This document shows, in pieces, positions 1 to 10,268 of a stretch of 64,000 nt of DNA (the first letter of the stretch is position 1; every line of letters starts with the position of its first letter). Below the pieces are notes generated by a model. The model was not told the origin of the DNA. It made no database searches and worked only from the letters and a program-made list of their open reading frames with translations. The DNA comes from Gnetum montanum (taxonomy: Eukaryota > Streptophyta > Gnetopsida > Gnetales > Gnetaceae), in assembly GCA_015680685.1 (NCBI GenBank), contig MNCI01004078.1, positions 765,942-829,941 on the forward strand, read 5' to 3'. The position numbers and the translations under genes are program-made.

Positions 1-900
1 TATTGATTTAAGAAGATCATGATGAATAAATTTGAGATGAATGACTTGGGAGTCCTTAAATATTTTCTTAGAATTTAGGTTGATCAATATGATAGATGCA
101 TCAAAAAAAATTTCTTGAAAGCATTATTAACAAATATGGGTTGAAAGATACAAGGATTGCTGCTACACCATTACTTTCAAATTGGAAATTGAAGATGAAG
201 GATGATTTTCCATTGGTTGATGCTAAATGTTTTAAAGGTATACTTGGTTCTTTGAAGTTTTCCATGTCTAATCTTGAATATGTCACTTCATATCTTCGTA
301 GATTCATGCAAGAGCCAAAACTCAATTATTTGAATGCATTATACCATGTGATAAGGTATGTTAAAGGGGTTGTTAATTTTTGAATTAAATTTATGAAAAG
401 AAATGGCAATTTTCATGTGTTTGGTAATGTTGAGAAAAGAAAATCCACATCAAGTGGTATCATTTTTTATGGGTCTAACCTTATTTATTAGAAATCTAAA
501 AAGAAAACTTATGCTACATTATCTTCTTATGAAGTTGATTTTATCTCAATGGCTTATTGTATATAACATATTTTGTGGCTATAGAAATTATTTATACAAT
601 TGGGTTTTGATGTGAAGTTGTTTGTTAAACTTTTGGTTGAAAATACAATTAATATTTAACTTTCAAGAAAGCATGTTATCCACAAGAAATTAAATCATGT
701 CAATATAAAATACTTTTGCATCAAATTTAAAGTGAATGAGGAAAATGTGTTGTTCAAATATGTCCCAACAACTGATCAATTAGCTGATCTTTTGACCAAG
801 CCACTCAATGCTCATGAAATTGGCTACTTGATGAAGATAATTAGAATGACAAAGGTTGATGAAAAGGCTTATGATCCCCAATGTTCAAATTCCATGATTT
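1..900 (+). pseudogene. Ty1/copia pol remnant: end of reverse transcriptase and RNase H
   Basis: Decayed 3' end of a copia polyprotein. The first codons read like the copia RT motif around MNKFEMNDLGVLKYFL, followed in frame 96-383 by a linker and the SNLEYVTSYLRRFM / VIRYVKGVVNF block that precedes RNase H in copia elements. The middle (384-730) is broken by frameshifts and stops. Frame 732-944 resumes with VPTTDQLADLLTKPL, the conserved RNase H tail. The 5' part of the element (gag, protease, integrase, 5' LTR) lies outside the window. The order RT-RNase H-LTR and the adjacent LTR support the call. Not functional. Confidence 0.85.
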
Positions 901-927
901 TGTCACCTCTCATCCTAAATAAGGGAA

Positions 928-1618
928 TGTTGAAAATAGTATGATATGTGGACCTTCAATGTTGCTCTTAATTTCATATTTCTTATCATGTTTAAAATTT
1001 TAAGTTGTGTAATGTTTTCAATTTTAAAGTTAAAAGTCATTAGGAGTTAGTGTTTAATTTCCAAAGTTTGAAGTCTATATTTTAATTTCATATTAGTGTG
1101 TGTGCACACTTCATTTTTGTAATGGAAAATTGATCCCACATGTAATCCTCATAAAAGTGAGGCATCCTCAAAATCTATAAGAAGAGTTTGTAAACTTGAT
1201 GAAAGCACTTTAAATCATTTGGAAGGTGAATAGAAGAAAGGAGTATGTTGGTGATTCCTTAATCTCTTTGTGTGTGTTTTCTTTTCCTTTCTCACATTGG
1301 TGCAACATGAATTTCTCCCAATGATTTGTGATTCTCATAATTCTCTTATCCATTATCACCATATTTTCTCACATTTTCACAAATTGAATTCTCACATTCT
1401 CATAAGTTTCTACAAATGTATAGTTATCATATTTTCGCAACTTAATCCACAAATTTCATCTTATTGTTCTCTTAATTTTCATAAGCATTTTGATCATAAA
1501 TATTAGTTTAGGTTTATCTTTGTTTTAGAAGCATAATCTAAAAATGTTTGATGATTTATGTTTGTAATTCTAGAAAGGATTTCATTAATTCCTTTACTAG
1601 GAAATTTTGCATGTTACA
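928..1618 (+). repeat. probable 3' LTR of the copia remnant
   Basis: A purine run (aaataaggga) at about 917-926, directly after the RNase H tail, resembles a polypurine tract. The LTR would start at TGTTGAAAATAGT (928). It contains a short plant-like promoter region (ctataagaag near 1176) and ends with TG..CA logic at about 1618 (atgttaca). The start is well placed; the end is a guess because no second LTR is in the window for comparison. Confidence 0.5.
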
Positions 1619-3361
1619 GATCTATAATTCTCAATCTTATATCTCCCCTCAGAATCACTCATTTCATTCAATTGTTTTTTAAAAATAAAAAATAAAATTG
1701 AAAACCATGATTTGAAATTACCCTTTTGGGCAATACCCATTTCTCATTCACTAGTTTAAAACCCTTATTCTGACAATTAAAGCCAATACTGTGTAGAAAG
1801 ATATATCAAAAGTGATATCTTTTGATAGAGATTTATATAGATCATCAAAACAAAATCAAAAGCTTTAATATCCTTCACATTTTCTATAATCTTAGAGAAA
1901 TTTGTATTTTCCATCTTTAGATTATTCATCACCAAAAAATTATATACCCAAGAAAATAAAACATAGCTTAACAAGAAAACAATTATACAAACATCTATCA
2001 TGAAATAACTAGTGAATGGTTTAAAACCAAGAAACCACATAAGAGATCACATATAAGAGGAACACATTCTAATAGAATGAAAAGGACTCTTGGACCAAGA
2101 TGTTACTATTACGATGTTGTCTTTAAAAAGCACTGTGCATCACCACTAAAGAGTCCCAAATCAACTAGGGAAGGAGGGTAAACTTGAGTTATGACACCCA
2201 TTAGAGCACGATTACAAATGTAGTAAGAATGCACTAAGCAATGTGCATGCATACAAGACTGAAGACACACGACACACCACAACACAACATGACTCAGGAC
2301 AACATGACATCACAATAAGAATTGATTTTAAGTTATGCATAACTAACCCTAAACTTTGCTTCATAGAGAGGGTCAATGACTTGAGCTAAAAAGGCAAAGC
2401 CTCCCCAACAAGCCTACATATTCTTGTGAAGTAGTTCATAGAGAATCAAGGCCATGTGGTTCTTTGGTGATGGTTCAAATAGCATGGAACTTGTAAGAAT
2501 CTCCACATTTCTCTACCCTTGTTCTGAGAGAAAACAACCTTTGATCCACCAACTAAACATGTTTTTCTTTAGTTACATATATTCATAACATATAGCCTTA
2601 TCATAAATAAAAAAAATCATCACTTGAAGGCTTAGTACTCATTCCACCAAGTAGTTTGGGAGACACTTTTGTAGAATTCACATAAAACATGAAAGTATCT
2701 TAGGTATGACTCTAACAAGCAAACTCCTCTTTATAAATTCTTTTTAGAAAATGAGCTAATTACTTGAGCTACCTTTCATTGGTAATCATCCTACCAAGTG
2801 AGATGATTGAAGAACTAGTAGATAAACAAAACCCTTTTTGATTAGTTGTCTTAAGTGTGACTTAATGAACTTGCCACCTTTTGTCCAACAACTTAATGAG
2901 CAAACCATTAAGCCACTTATCATTGACACTTTAGTGTTCCTGTGTTACACAATTATTTGTTCCAAAGCCCCCCATTTTTGAGGTCGTTTGAGAATGAATC
3001 ATAAGACTCAGCAACGTCACTAACTTTCGTAGGAATAACGCAACAATTAAGGCAGGCGGGCGGGCCGACATAAGAGGGTACACACCAGCCGATAAATGAA
3101 AACCAAAGCCAAAACGCCGAGCCGAGTATAGCAAAAGAAGATTGCATAACCTTGCCACCAACAACAACAACAATCTTGACAACGTTGGGGACATTTGTTT
3201 TTCCCTGTTTTAAAAATCAACTACCACTCGCTCACTGCTCTACACTTCCGTAGACGTGACGTGGAAGGGGGCTCTGCTACCACACAACTTGGCAGTGGAA
3301 GCCAGCCTAGACTTCAACCACAAACGACAAAACGCCAAAAACACACAAAGGCCGCCCACCA
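1619..3361. other. AT-rich intergenic DNA, no recognised gene
   Basis: No ORF longer than about 90 codons resembles a known protein on either strand. From about 2950 the base composition becomes more GC-rich towards the LEA_2-type gene, so 2950-3361 probably holds its 3' flank. No clear poly(A) signal was identified. Confidence 0.4.
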
Positions 3362-4024
3362 CTACGATGCCGGCGTACAAGTGCAGCCCAACACAGGTGC
3401 ACCTCCACCTCCGCCTCCGCCTGACGCCCACGACACAAGCGCATTGCAGTGCAACACAGCTCTGACATGATGCGTGAACACATACAACGCATTCACTCGT
3501 CCTGCCATGTGCGCCTCCAATTGCAATGGAATTAACGTGGCCGTACTATCTGTAGCACCCGCGCCCGCCGGCGAATGCAAAGAAAAGGGTGTGGCCTCCA
3601 ACGCCACATGAACCTGCACCGTCTGCCCGGCCGCCACGTGTCCCGCCGGCAACGTTAGTTCCGCCACCGTCGCCGTCCCCGATCCCGACGCCAGCGCCAG
3701 CGCCAGTGCCACGTCGCTGTCGTAGTAATCGAAGACGCCCCGATTGGGGTTCCGCAGCGCCAACACGGCGCGAACGCTCAGACGCGTCACGCTCACGCTC
3801 CCGCTTGCGGTGGCGTTGCTAGTGCCTGCCAGCTGGATGAAGGGTAGCTGAAGCGCCAGCAGCGTCAGGCGCGGCTGCCGCGCCCGCAGAAGCAGCGCCA
3901 CCGTCAGCGTGGCGGCGCCCGCCAGCACAAGCAGAAACGCCACCGCTGCCAAACATGATGCCGCGTTGCTCTTCCGCGGCCGCCGCGCCACCGTCTGAGT
4001 CTGCGTCTTCTTCGTGGGCAGCAT
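3362..4024 (-). CDS. LEA_2 / NHL (NDR1/HIN1-like) membrane protein
   Basis: Intact 220-codon intronless gene and the only complete host-type gene seen. A basic cytosolic N-terminus (KKTQTQTVARRPRKSN, residues 4-20) precedes one hydrophobic segment (about 24-47, AAVAFLLVLAGAATLTVALLL). A LEA_2-type beta domain follows, with the hallmark NPN in LRNPNRGVFDYYDSDV (about 110-125). The C-terminus ends in a Gly run and GCTCTPAS. NHL proteins of 200-260 residues with this layout are plasma-membrane or apoplast-facing proteins tied to stress and defence responses; the exact role here is unknown. The start is chosen because it gives the basic tail plus TM arrangement; the upstream purine-rich stretch fits a 5' UTR. 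Codons are strongly GC3-rich, unlike all flanking repeats. The hAT element begins 440 bp upstream. An overlapping 121-codon minus-strand reading frame is judged a shadow. Confidence 0.85.
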   Translation of the reverse strand: MLPTKKTQTQTVARRPRKSNAASCLAAVAFLLVLAGAATLTVALLLRARQPRLTLLALQLPFIQLAGTSNATASGSVSVTRLSVRAVLALRNPNRGVFDYYDSDVALALALASGSGTATVAELTLPAGHVAAGQTVQVHVALEATPFSLHSPAGAGATDSTATLIPLQLEAHMAGRVNALYVFTHHVRAVLHCNALVSWASGGGGGGGAPVLGCTCTPAS

Positions 4025-4165
4025 CCCTTTGCCCTTCCTTGCCCCTGCCCTTTCCCTTTCCCTTTCCCTTTCCTCTTTCTCTCTTGTTTGCTTCTGTGCC
4101 TCTTCTTCTTCTTCTTATTCTTTTTCTGCTCTTTGCTTCTGTGCCCCCCCCATCTGCTGCTGCTA
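4025..4165 (-). promoter_or_regulatory. purine-rich 5' leader with GGGAAA microsatellite
   Basis: Read on the minus strand, the 140 bp before the ATG of the LEA_2-type gene are almost pure A/G. They include a tandem (GGGAAA)n tract at about 4050-4072 and a (GAA)n tract at about 4103-4118. Such GA-rich leaders are common in plant 5' UTRs. No convincing TATA box was found close upstream. Confidence 0.45.
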
Positions 4166-4463
4166 TAGCTGAATGAATGTGCAATGATTAAAGGGAACGC
4201 AATGATGTGATTATTATTACAGTCCTAACACTCGCATGAAACTTTCAATGAATTTAGAATTTGGCGCATCGTCGCATGGAACTTAAAAAATAAAACGAAG
4301 GAAAAATCCGTCGGGTTTGGACCAATGGGAGTAGCTGAAAACAACTGGCACAGCCGAAATATTGCCTTGCCACATCGTTGCTGGTAATTATTCCTTTGAT
4401 ATTTTAATCCCCTGCGCCTCCTCTTTATGCTCTGCAGCTTTCGCCATTTAATTTGCCCCCAAC

Positions 4464-4477
4464 CAGGGTTGGAAATT
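4464..4477 (+). repeat. hAT left terminal inverted repeat
   Basis: CAGGGTTGGAAATT; the exact reverse complement lies at 16948-16961. Beyond 14 bases the similarity drops, with only GG shared at positions 18-19. Confidence 0.75.
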
Positions 4478-4487
4478 GCCGGTCAGG

Positions 4488-4501
4488 GACTGACGTCAGT
4501 C
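4488..4501. promoter_or_regulatory. 14-bp perfect palindrome with bZIP-type TGACGTCA core
   Basis: GACTGACGTCAGTC is self-complementary over 14 bases and contains the TGACGTCA core bound by plant bZIP/TGA factors. It sits 24 bp inside the hAT left end, so it is primarily a subterminal motif of the transposon. The insertion places it about 465 bp upstream of the LEA_2-type start codon. Regulatory activity is inferred only. Confidence 0.4.
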
Positions 4502-4979
4502 AAGCAAAAATCTTTTGACGCTAGTCCATATAAATACTTTTCAAAAGATAAATAAATATTTTACAAGTAGTTTTAAAAATTTAAAGTTACATTAAAATTT
4601 GAATTATATATCACAAGAAAATATTTAGAAGATGCAATAATAAAAAAAATAATGCATTCTTTTTTAAAATATATATTTTATAGATTTTAGGCCCAAAATA
4701 CAAATCAAAATTATCAACTCTACTCATAAATTAATCTTTTAAGGATGTATTTCCATTTACATTCCAGTCCCAAATACAAATCAAAATTATCATTTCTCTT
4801 TCTTGGTAAGCATGCATTTATTCTCCTAATCTCCAATTCATGTGATGTATTCTTCTAAATCTGTAAATTAATAAAAGTATATTTAGTTTATATATTTTTA
4901 CAAAAAATAAACAAATGTGTTTTATAATATAAATAAAAATAATTAACTAAAAATTTAGAAATAAAAACTATTACTAGAA

Positions 4980-6680
4980 AACTTACATTTTAACAAATTC
5001 TTCTATCTTTAACATTGCTCCAAATGCAATAAACGTTATGCCAATTTTTCTTTGATTTAGAAGGACTGATTACTAAAATTTGCATTAAAGCATCTAATGT
5101 CTCAATTGACAACTAAGATCTTAATACACCTTTAATTAAATTCTATTTGGAAAATCCTCACAAGAAGTTGTTCTAATAGGAAGCACCATTACAACTTGCC
5201 ATAATTTGAATAAATTTGAGTAGCTAGAATGTAAACCAAAATTACAAAATGTCCTCCATATTTCTTTTGTTGAGAATCCTTTGTAGTTAGACCATAAGCA
5301 ATTGATAAATGAATAAAAACCTTTTAAGCATGCATCAAAACTAATAAGTTGATCTTCATATTTTTAGAAATTCTACTTTGAAATTCCTTAAAGATTCTCT
5401 GTAACTAACCCTTTGCAATCTTTTCTCTATTTTCAACATTTGCTGAATAGAATGCTAGATTATATAATTTCAAAGAACTAAAGAAGATGACATTTGGAAA
5501 CCTTTGTTGATATTTCTATTTTATCTTTTGGAATCTCAACCATTCTTAATTCATGTTGATGTTATTCATTATTATATTCCATTTCTAAATACATTTAGAT
5601 GCAATTAAAAACTAAGATAAGGATTTTGCTCCATTAGCAAATGTATTAAACCTCAAGAACCATCTTTAAAGATTGTGATGATGGAATCCAATGGTGATCC
5701 TAACAAAGCAACAATCAAATTTTCTTGACATAGGATCTTATTAACTTGTTCAATTCGATCATAATATCTACAAGCATATGTAAACAAAATTGAACAGAAA
5801 AAATTCGTATAATATCATACCATGACTCAGCTTTTCTCCTTTTTCTACTTTTTCTCTTCTACCATAATCTTAGAATCACTAGCAATAAAACAATAATTCC
5901 TTTTGATTTTAAGGCTCTCATTCTTTTTGATTTTAAATATGTTCTATAAGCAATAAGATGTTTCTCTAGTCTTCCATCAATGCTTTCATCTAAAAGAATA
6001 GAAAAAGGGACTTTTCAACATTTCTTCTATTTGTTTTTCTTCTAAATATTAAGAGCTGGAGAAAATGAATTCAATTGTTGCTTTGTGATTCATGTAACAA
6101 GCATAATCCTTATTTGTTTGAAAATTTGGAATATTGAGAGACATAAGAAAAGTGCAAAATGATTCATATTTCAAAATAGCAAGATCTTCCTTGGCTATCC
6201 AATAAATTGTCCTCATCAATACCACTATCTTATGCCTATTAATATCATTAAAAATTTATATCTATTGTCTAATAGTAAGTGCTTTTTTCTCATTTTCACA
6301 CACCCATCTTGCTTGAGAATTTTTATGAGAACTTGTCTCTGCATGTTTAATAACTACATCATGTTGTATGTTAATACAATCATTTTATGTGAACCAAGGT
6401 CTCATAGCTTTATATGTTTCATAATATTAGCATTTCATCACTCTTTTTCCTTCAACAACATAGGTTTCTAGTCACTTAAACCTTTGATGCCATTCTTCTT
6501 TAAAATCTCTTTTTACTTTTTTTATTCGAGGAACATTTTCTTCTTCTATATTTTATTTACTACACTTTCTAATTTTGTTGGTTCTTCATTCAAGTCAATA
6601 TTCTTTTCAATTGGTGATGTATTAAACCACTTTGCAATTGAAACCTCATTCTTTTCTTTTCTTGGCATATTTGACATCAT
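4980..6680 (-). pseudogene. hAT transposase remnant, TTF/ZNF862-like with N-terminal zinc finger
   Basis: Read from 6680 on the minus strand the sequence begins MMSNMPRKEKNEVSIAKWF. After several stops it shows a TTF-type zinc-finger start (FKEEWHQRFKWLETYV, then MKCKYYETY), the SSHKNSQA segment, and MRTIYWIAKEDLAI. Next comes EEMLKSPFF, then after a frameshift ILLDESIDGRLEKHLIAY. The DES within this last block is the conserved acidic motif seen in ZNF862/DUF4371-type hAT transposases. The C-terminal part (below about 5600) is too decayed to show the hATC dimerisation block, so the 3' limit is approximate. Non-functional. Confidence 0.7.
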
Positions 6681-6699
6681 AGTTTATAATTTCCATGCT

Positions 6700-7872
6700 A
6701 AAACACATGAAAACTAGAAAAAGCACAACTAGAAATTCTTCACGTCTAAATGTAATTTTTATAAATTAGAAATTCTAACATGGAGATGGAGTAACCATAT
6801 ATTAATAATAAAAAAATGTTTTATACGCTGTAAAATCACTACATGTACTACCATTATATCACAAAGTTATTAACATTGAAACAAAATTATAATCCCAAGT
6901 TGAGTAAACAATAAATACAAAAAGATTTTTAAAAAACCCTTAAAATTTACCATTTAAAAATCATGTTATTTTTAAAATGGCATAGAAAACCTCTTACGAC
7001 TATTGGAACATGTTTAAAAACTAAACTTTAATCCAAAGTTAATTAGCAATTAATATTTGAGTTGTGTAGGTTGTAAAAAATACTAAAACATTGCATTTGA
7101 AAGTCATTTGCCTAATAAAACATTAAATAGAGAATCTAATAAATACACAAAATTTTACAAAGATACCTAAACTTGCTATCGAACGATAATAGAGTTTCAT
7201 GATGAGAAAACCTTAACTTAGATTAATTTCAATGTCGAATACAAAGGTCATTTGACATAATGAAATATAAAAACATAATTAAAATAAAATAAAATTTAAA
7301 CAACAAAAATAACTCTAATATTTTTAAAGAATAAAATAATATAAACACTAAAAAATACCTCAATAAAGTGGAGATCATGAATAGATGTACACTAACAAGT
7401 ACTTACAGTGCCAAACCTTGTATGTTTTAAAAACCAAACTTGTAACTTAGCAAAAATACTACTTTCTCAAGTTGAAACATTTATTAGAACAACATGTACT
7501 TTGTAGTAGTAACAAATTCTATTTCATCTACCTTTAAGGAGCAATTTCTTTTCTAAAAAGGCCAGTAACTCTGTAATGGACAATCACTTATGAAATGTTT
7601 AAATACAAATAAAAATCTATTTATTCATTTGGAAAAATTTAAATAAACATAAATACACATAAATAGAAACATTAATAGACATGAGTTAATTGGCCACAAA
7701 CATAGGTTTCCACAATTTTTTTTATATCAACTGCTCCTTTATGATAGTAGCTTATTATTGTAAGATATAAAATCATACATATTTAAAAATCATCTACTAA
7801 ACATTTGTTAGAGTAGTATTTATTTTACTACAATAGTAGCTTCTTTGTATTAGCGACTTCTTCTTTGTTTGT
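6700..7872. other. non-coding right part of the hAT element
   Basis: AT-rich sequence between the transposase start and the insertion point of element B. No coding signal. The segment 7525-7870 resembles 15940-16230 on the other side of the insertion (see findings). Confidence 0.4.
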
Positions 7873-8703
7873 TGATGAGTGACGAGGTACCCCTATGCTC
7901 AACCATACAAATCACAAGCGTTCACACATGATCTGGTTGAATTTCGTGGATGGGACTAGTTGTGGTATCTAGATCGTTATGCCGTGATCGCAATTTGCTA
8001 TCTTCCCACTTGGACTAGTGGTAGCTTTGTCATGTATGGTTTAGTCCAAAGTGAGGCATATGATGTGGTTCCTAATTTTATGCTATGCTACTCCTAATGA
8101 CAGAAAGAGATAAATTGATTAACTAATGAATAATGGAAACAAAGTTTGAATTAGCCTAAGGCAATGGTATCCACTCTTAATCATCCATACACATCTTGGA
8201 CTTCATGGAGCTACTTCTAGGATTACCAAGTATATGTCACTGGTTGTGCCAAATGATACACCTTTGTGCCAAATGCTCGTGATTAGTGCATACACATTTT
8301 GCTTAACAATAGGAACAGTAAATAATAATAAATGGAAATTTTCAACTAAAGAAAGCATTAAATAATTAAAACAAAAATATTAATCTAAGTGGATGCTGTA
8401 ATGAAGGAAGAAATCTCGATCTTTATTGCCAATCATGTAACGTGTCCAAGTATGCCACAGTTGAACAAAGGTGTCATACGATTACAAACATCACACTATG
8501 GGCATGCACTGGGAATAATGGACTAGAAAGAAGAAACGAAAAACTGAAACTATCTATTACGACTTTCTAAGCTCTTCCATTTAGAAGCCCAAGTGTACTA
8601 TTTATAGGCAAGGTCTAGATGAGGCGACGTCAGGTATCCAACGTCGCTTATTAGCCTTGACATCGCGTATCTGACGTCGGGGCCCTAAAAGGATGACTCA
8701 TCA
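7873..8703 (-). repeat. element B 3' LTR
   Basis: 831 bp with inverted ends TGATGA/TCATCA. On the minus strand the U3 is only about 100 bp: several GACGTC/GATGTC boxes, then the TATA box CTATAAATAG near 8597. The end adjoins the polypurine tract at 8704-8712. Confidence 0.8.
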
Positions 8704-8712
8704 TACCCCCAT
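8704..8712 (-). other. element B polypurine tract
   Basis: ATGGGGGTA on the minus strand immediately before the LTR. The same tract and the following stretch (tcattcagtcatggggg) occur before the 3' LTR of element A at 42523, so A and B share the cis signal for plus-strand priming. Confidence 0.7.
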
Positions 8713-9639
8713 GACTGAATGAAAACTTGTTCTTGAGTTAAACAAAATGAGGAACAAGTTCTTTACAAAATATTGACAAGTATGGGATTATGGATTGACT
8801 TAACAATGGACAAAATGACTATCTCTTTGCATGCTATAGTGGTGCAAGATAAAAATGGGACACATTATTACAAAACAGAACAACAAACAAGATTGGAAAG
8901 CTCATGTGCCCTGAGGTGGTGGCTCTTCCATTGGCTGCTTCCCTTTGTTGTCAAGTTGCTAAAATTTATGATGGTTGAGCAAGGCCTGCAATTTTTCCTT
9001 TGTCCTTGGGTCATGCACTATCCAAGCTATTGTGTTGATGTGTGCTAGTGCTGGTACATCCCAAGAACATGGCAGTTGCGAAAACATTTGATTTGCCTTG
9101 ATGTACCATGCAATGAATTACAGTTGTTCCTCCTTGAAAGCCCTAGCTTTATCCCTTAGCTCATGATAATCTATCAATCTTTGAGCTAGGTTCAAGGCTA
9201 CATCTTTCTATCCCTAGTGATGAGTGGCGAGGTACCCCTACACTCAACCATACGAAACGAGCGTACACGTGCGATCCGGTCGAACTCCGTAGACTAAATG
9301 CCTTAACGCCACAAGAAACACTTGGGGTTAATCGTTCGTTGTCTTCCCAGGCTTGCTTGTAAGTGTCACGGTGTATGGTTAAGCAAGTCTGAGGTATGTG
9401 ATTTTTTTGGTATTTTCGGCTTATCTTCTATGCTACCAGGAGAAAGGGTTGAGAAAACTAAACTAACTCTAACTAAGATCTAAGTCTAAATTAACTAGCG
9501 TCAGCATCCGTTCCCACTTGCCGGACACACCCTGAACTATGCAACTGCAGCTTACCAAACGCTAATCGTTACTGGGATCGCCACACGTAACGCAAGTGCT
9601 CGAAGTGGTCGTACTGAGGCACCTATTTAGCCTACGTGT

Positions 9640-9925
9640 GATAAGCAGCCGATTCCTTAGCCAGCCGTACACACCCGTGGGTGCTCGTAACTAAGTCGTA
9701 CTTATCACACGATCTAGCCTAGCAATGAGCAGCCGATTCCTCAACTAGCCGTACACATTAGACCCGGGAGTTACCAAGCGCAGAATCCTGGAATACGCTA
9801 CTGGGTTACCAAGCATCCAATGCTCGTAATTGAGTCGTACTCATGCATTGCGTCAAGCAGCCGATTCCTTGACTAGCCGTACACGTCCGTAGACGCTCGT
9901 AATCAAGTCGTACTTGAACGCACTA
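9640..9925 (+). repeat. three imperfect tandem units inside solo LTR D
   Basis: Units begin AGCAGCCGATTCCT near 9643, 9728 and 9855, each followed by AGCCGTACAC and then CTCGTAA.YAAGTCGTACT. Spacing is about 85-127 bp. They lie in the transcribed part of the LTR. Confidence 0.6.
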
Positions 9926-10160
9926 GGAAAGCAGTAAATGAAAGCAATAAATGAAACCACGTGCTGCAAGGTTTATCCAATCAAGTTCGTCTTTATTGCC
10001 GTACACAACTTGGGTTCAGGTTACAAGCTGCTCGAATAAAGAGCCGTTCACTCTAGGACTCCTACTGCGGGCACATGGGGAAAAATTCTAACTCTGGAGT
10101 GATCAATCTGCCAGAGCTTCGCTACACTAGCCAGGATTGGGAAATAAGGGGAGTGCCGCC

Positions 10161-10268
10161 TCTTATTTATAGAAATGACGGCGCGACGCGATATCGCGTA
10201 CGCGATATTGCAGGAGAAGACGCGATATCGTGTCGGCCGCGATATCGCGTACGCGATATCGCGGCCTA
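10161..10268 (-). promoter_or_regulatory. U3 promoter of solo LTR D: TATA box plus GCGATATCGC palindromes
   Basis: On the minus strand a dense block of GCGATATCGC palindromes (10186-10265), some paired around GTAC as GATATCGCGTACGCGATATC, lies directly upstream of TTTCTATAAATAAGAGG (10158-10175). The whole U3 is thus about 120 bp. Related but different palindromes occupy the same place in the LTRs of A, B and C. Confidence 0.65.

Noticed and set aside
1777-2040. 87-codon minus-strand hydrophobic ORF
   Set aside because: AT-rich chance frame with no motif, neighbours or codon bias.
3195-3470. 91-codon plus-strand ORF with Pro run
   Set aside because: Shadow of the GC-rich 3' end of the LEA_2-type gene; the Pro run mirrors its Gly run.
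3819-4184. 121-codon minus-strand ORF overlapping the start of the LEA_2-type gene
   Set aside because: It is Arg/Glu/Gly-rich low-complexity sequence caused by the GA-rich leader read in another frame; the 220-codon frame has clear LEA_2-type features.
10186-10265. Possible CRISPR-like or origin-like palindrome array
   Set aside because: Units are not spaced by unique sequence, and the block is the U3 of an LTR in a plant genome.
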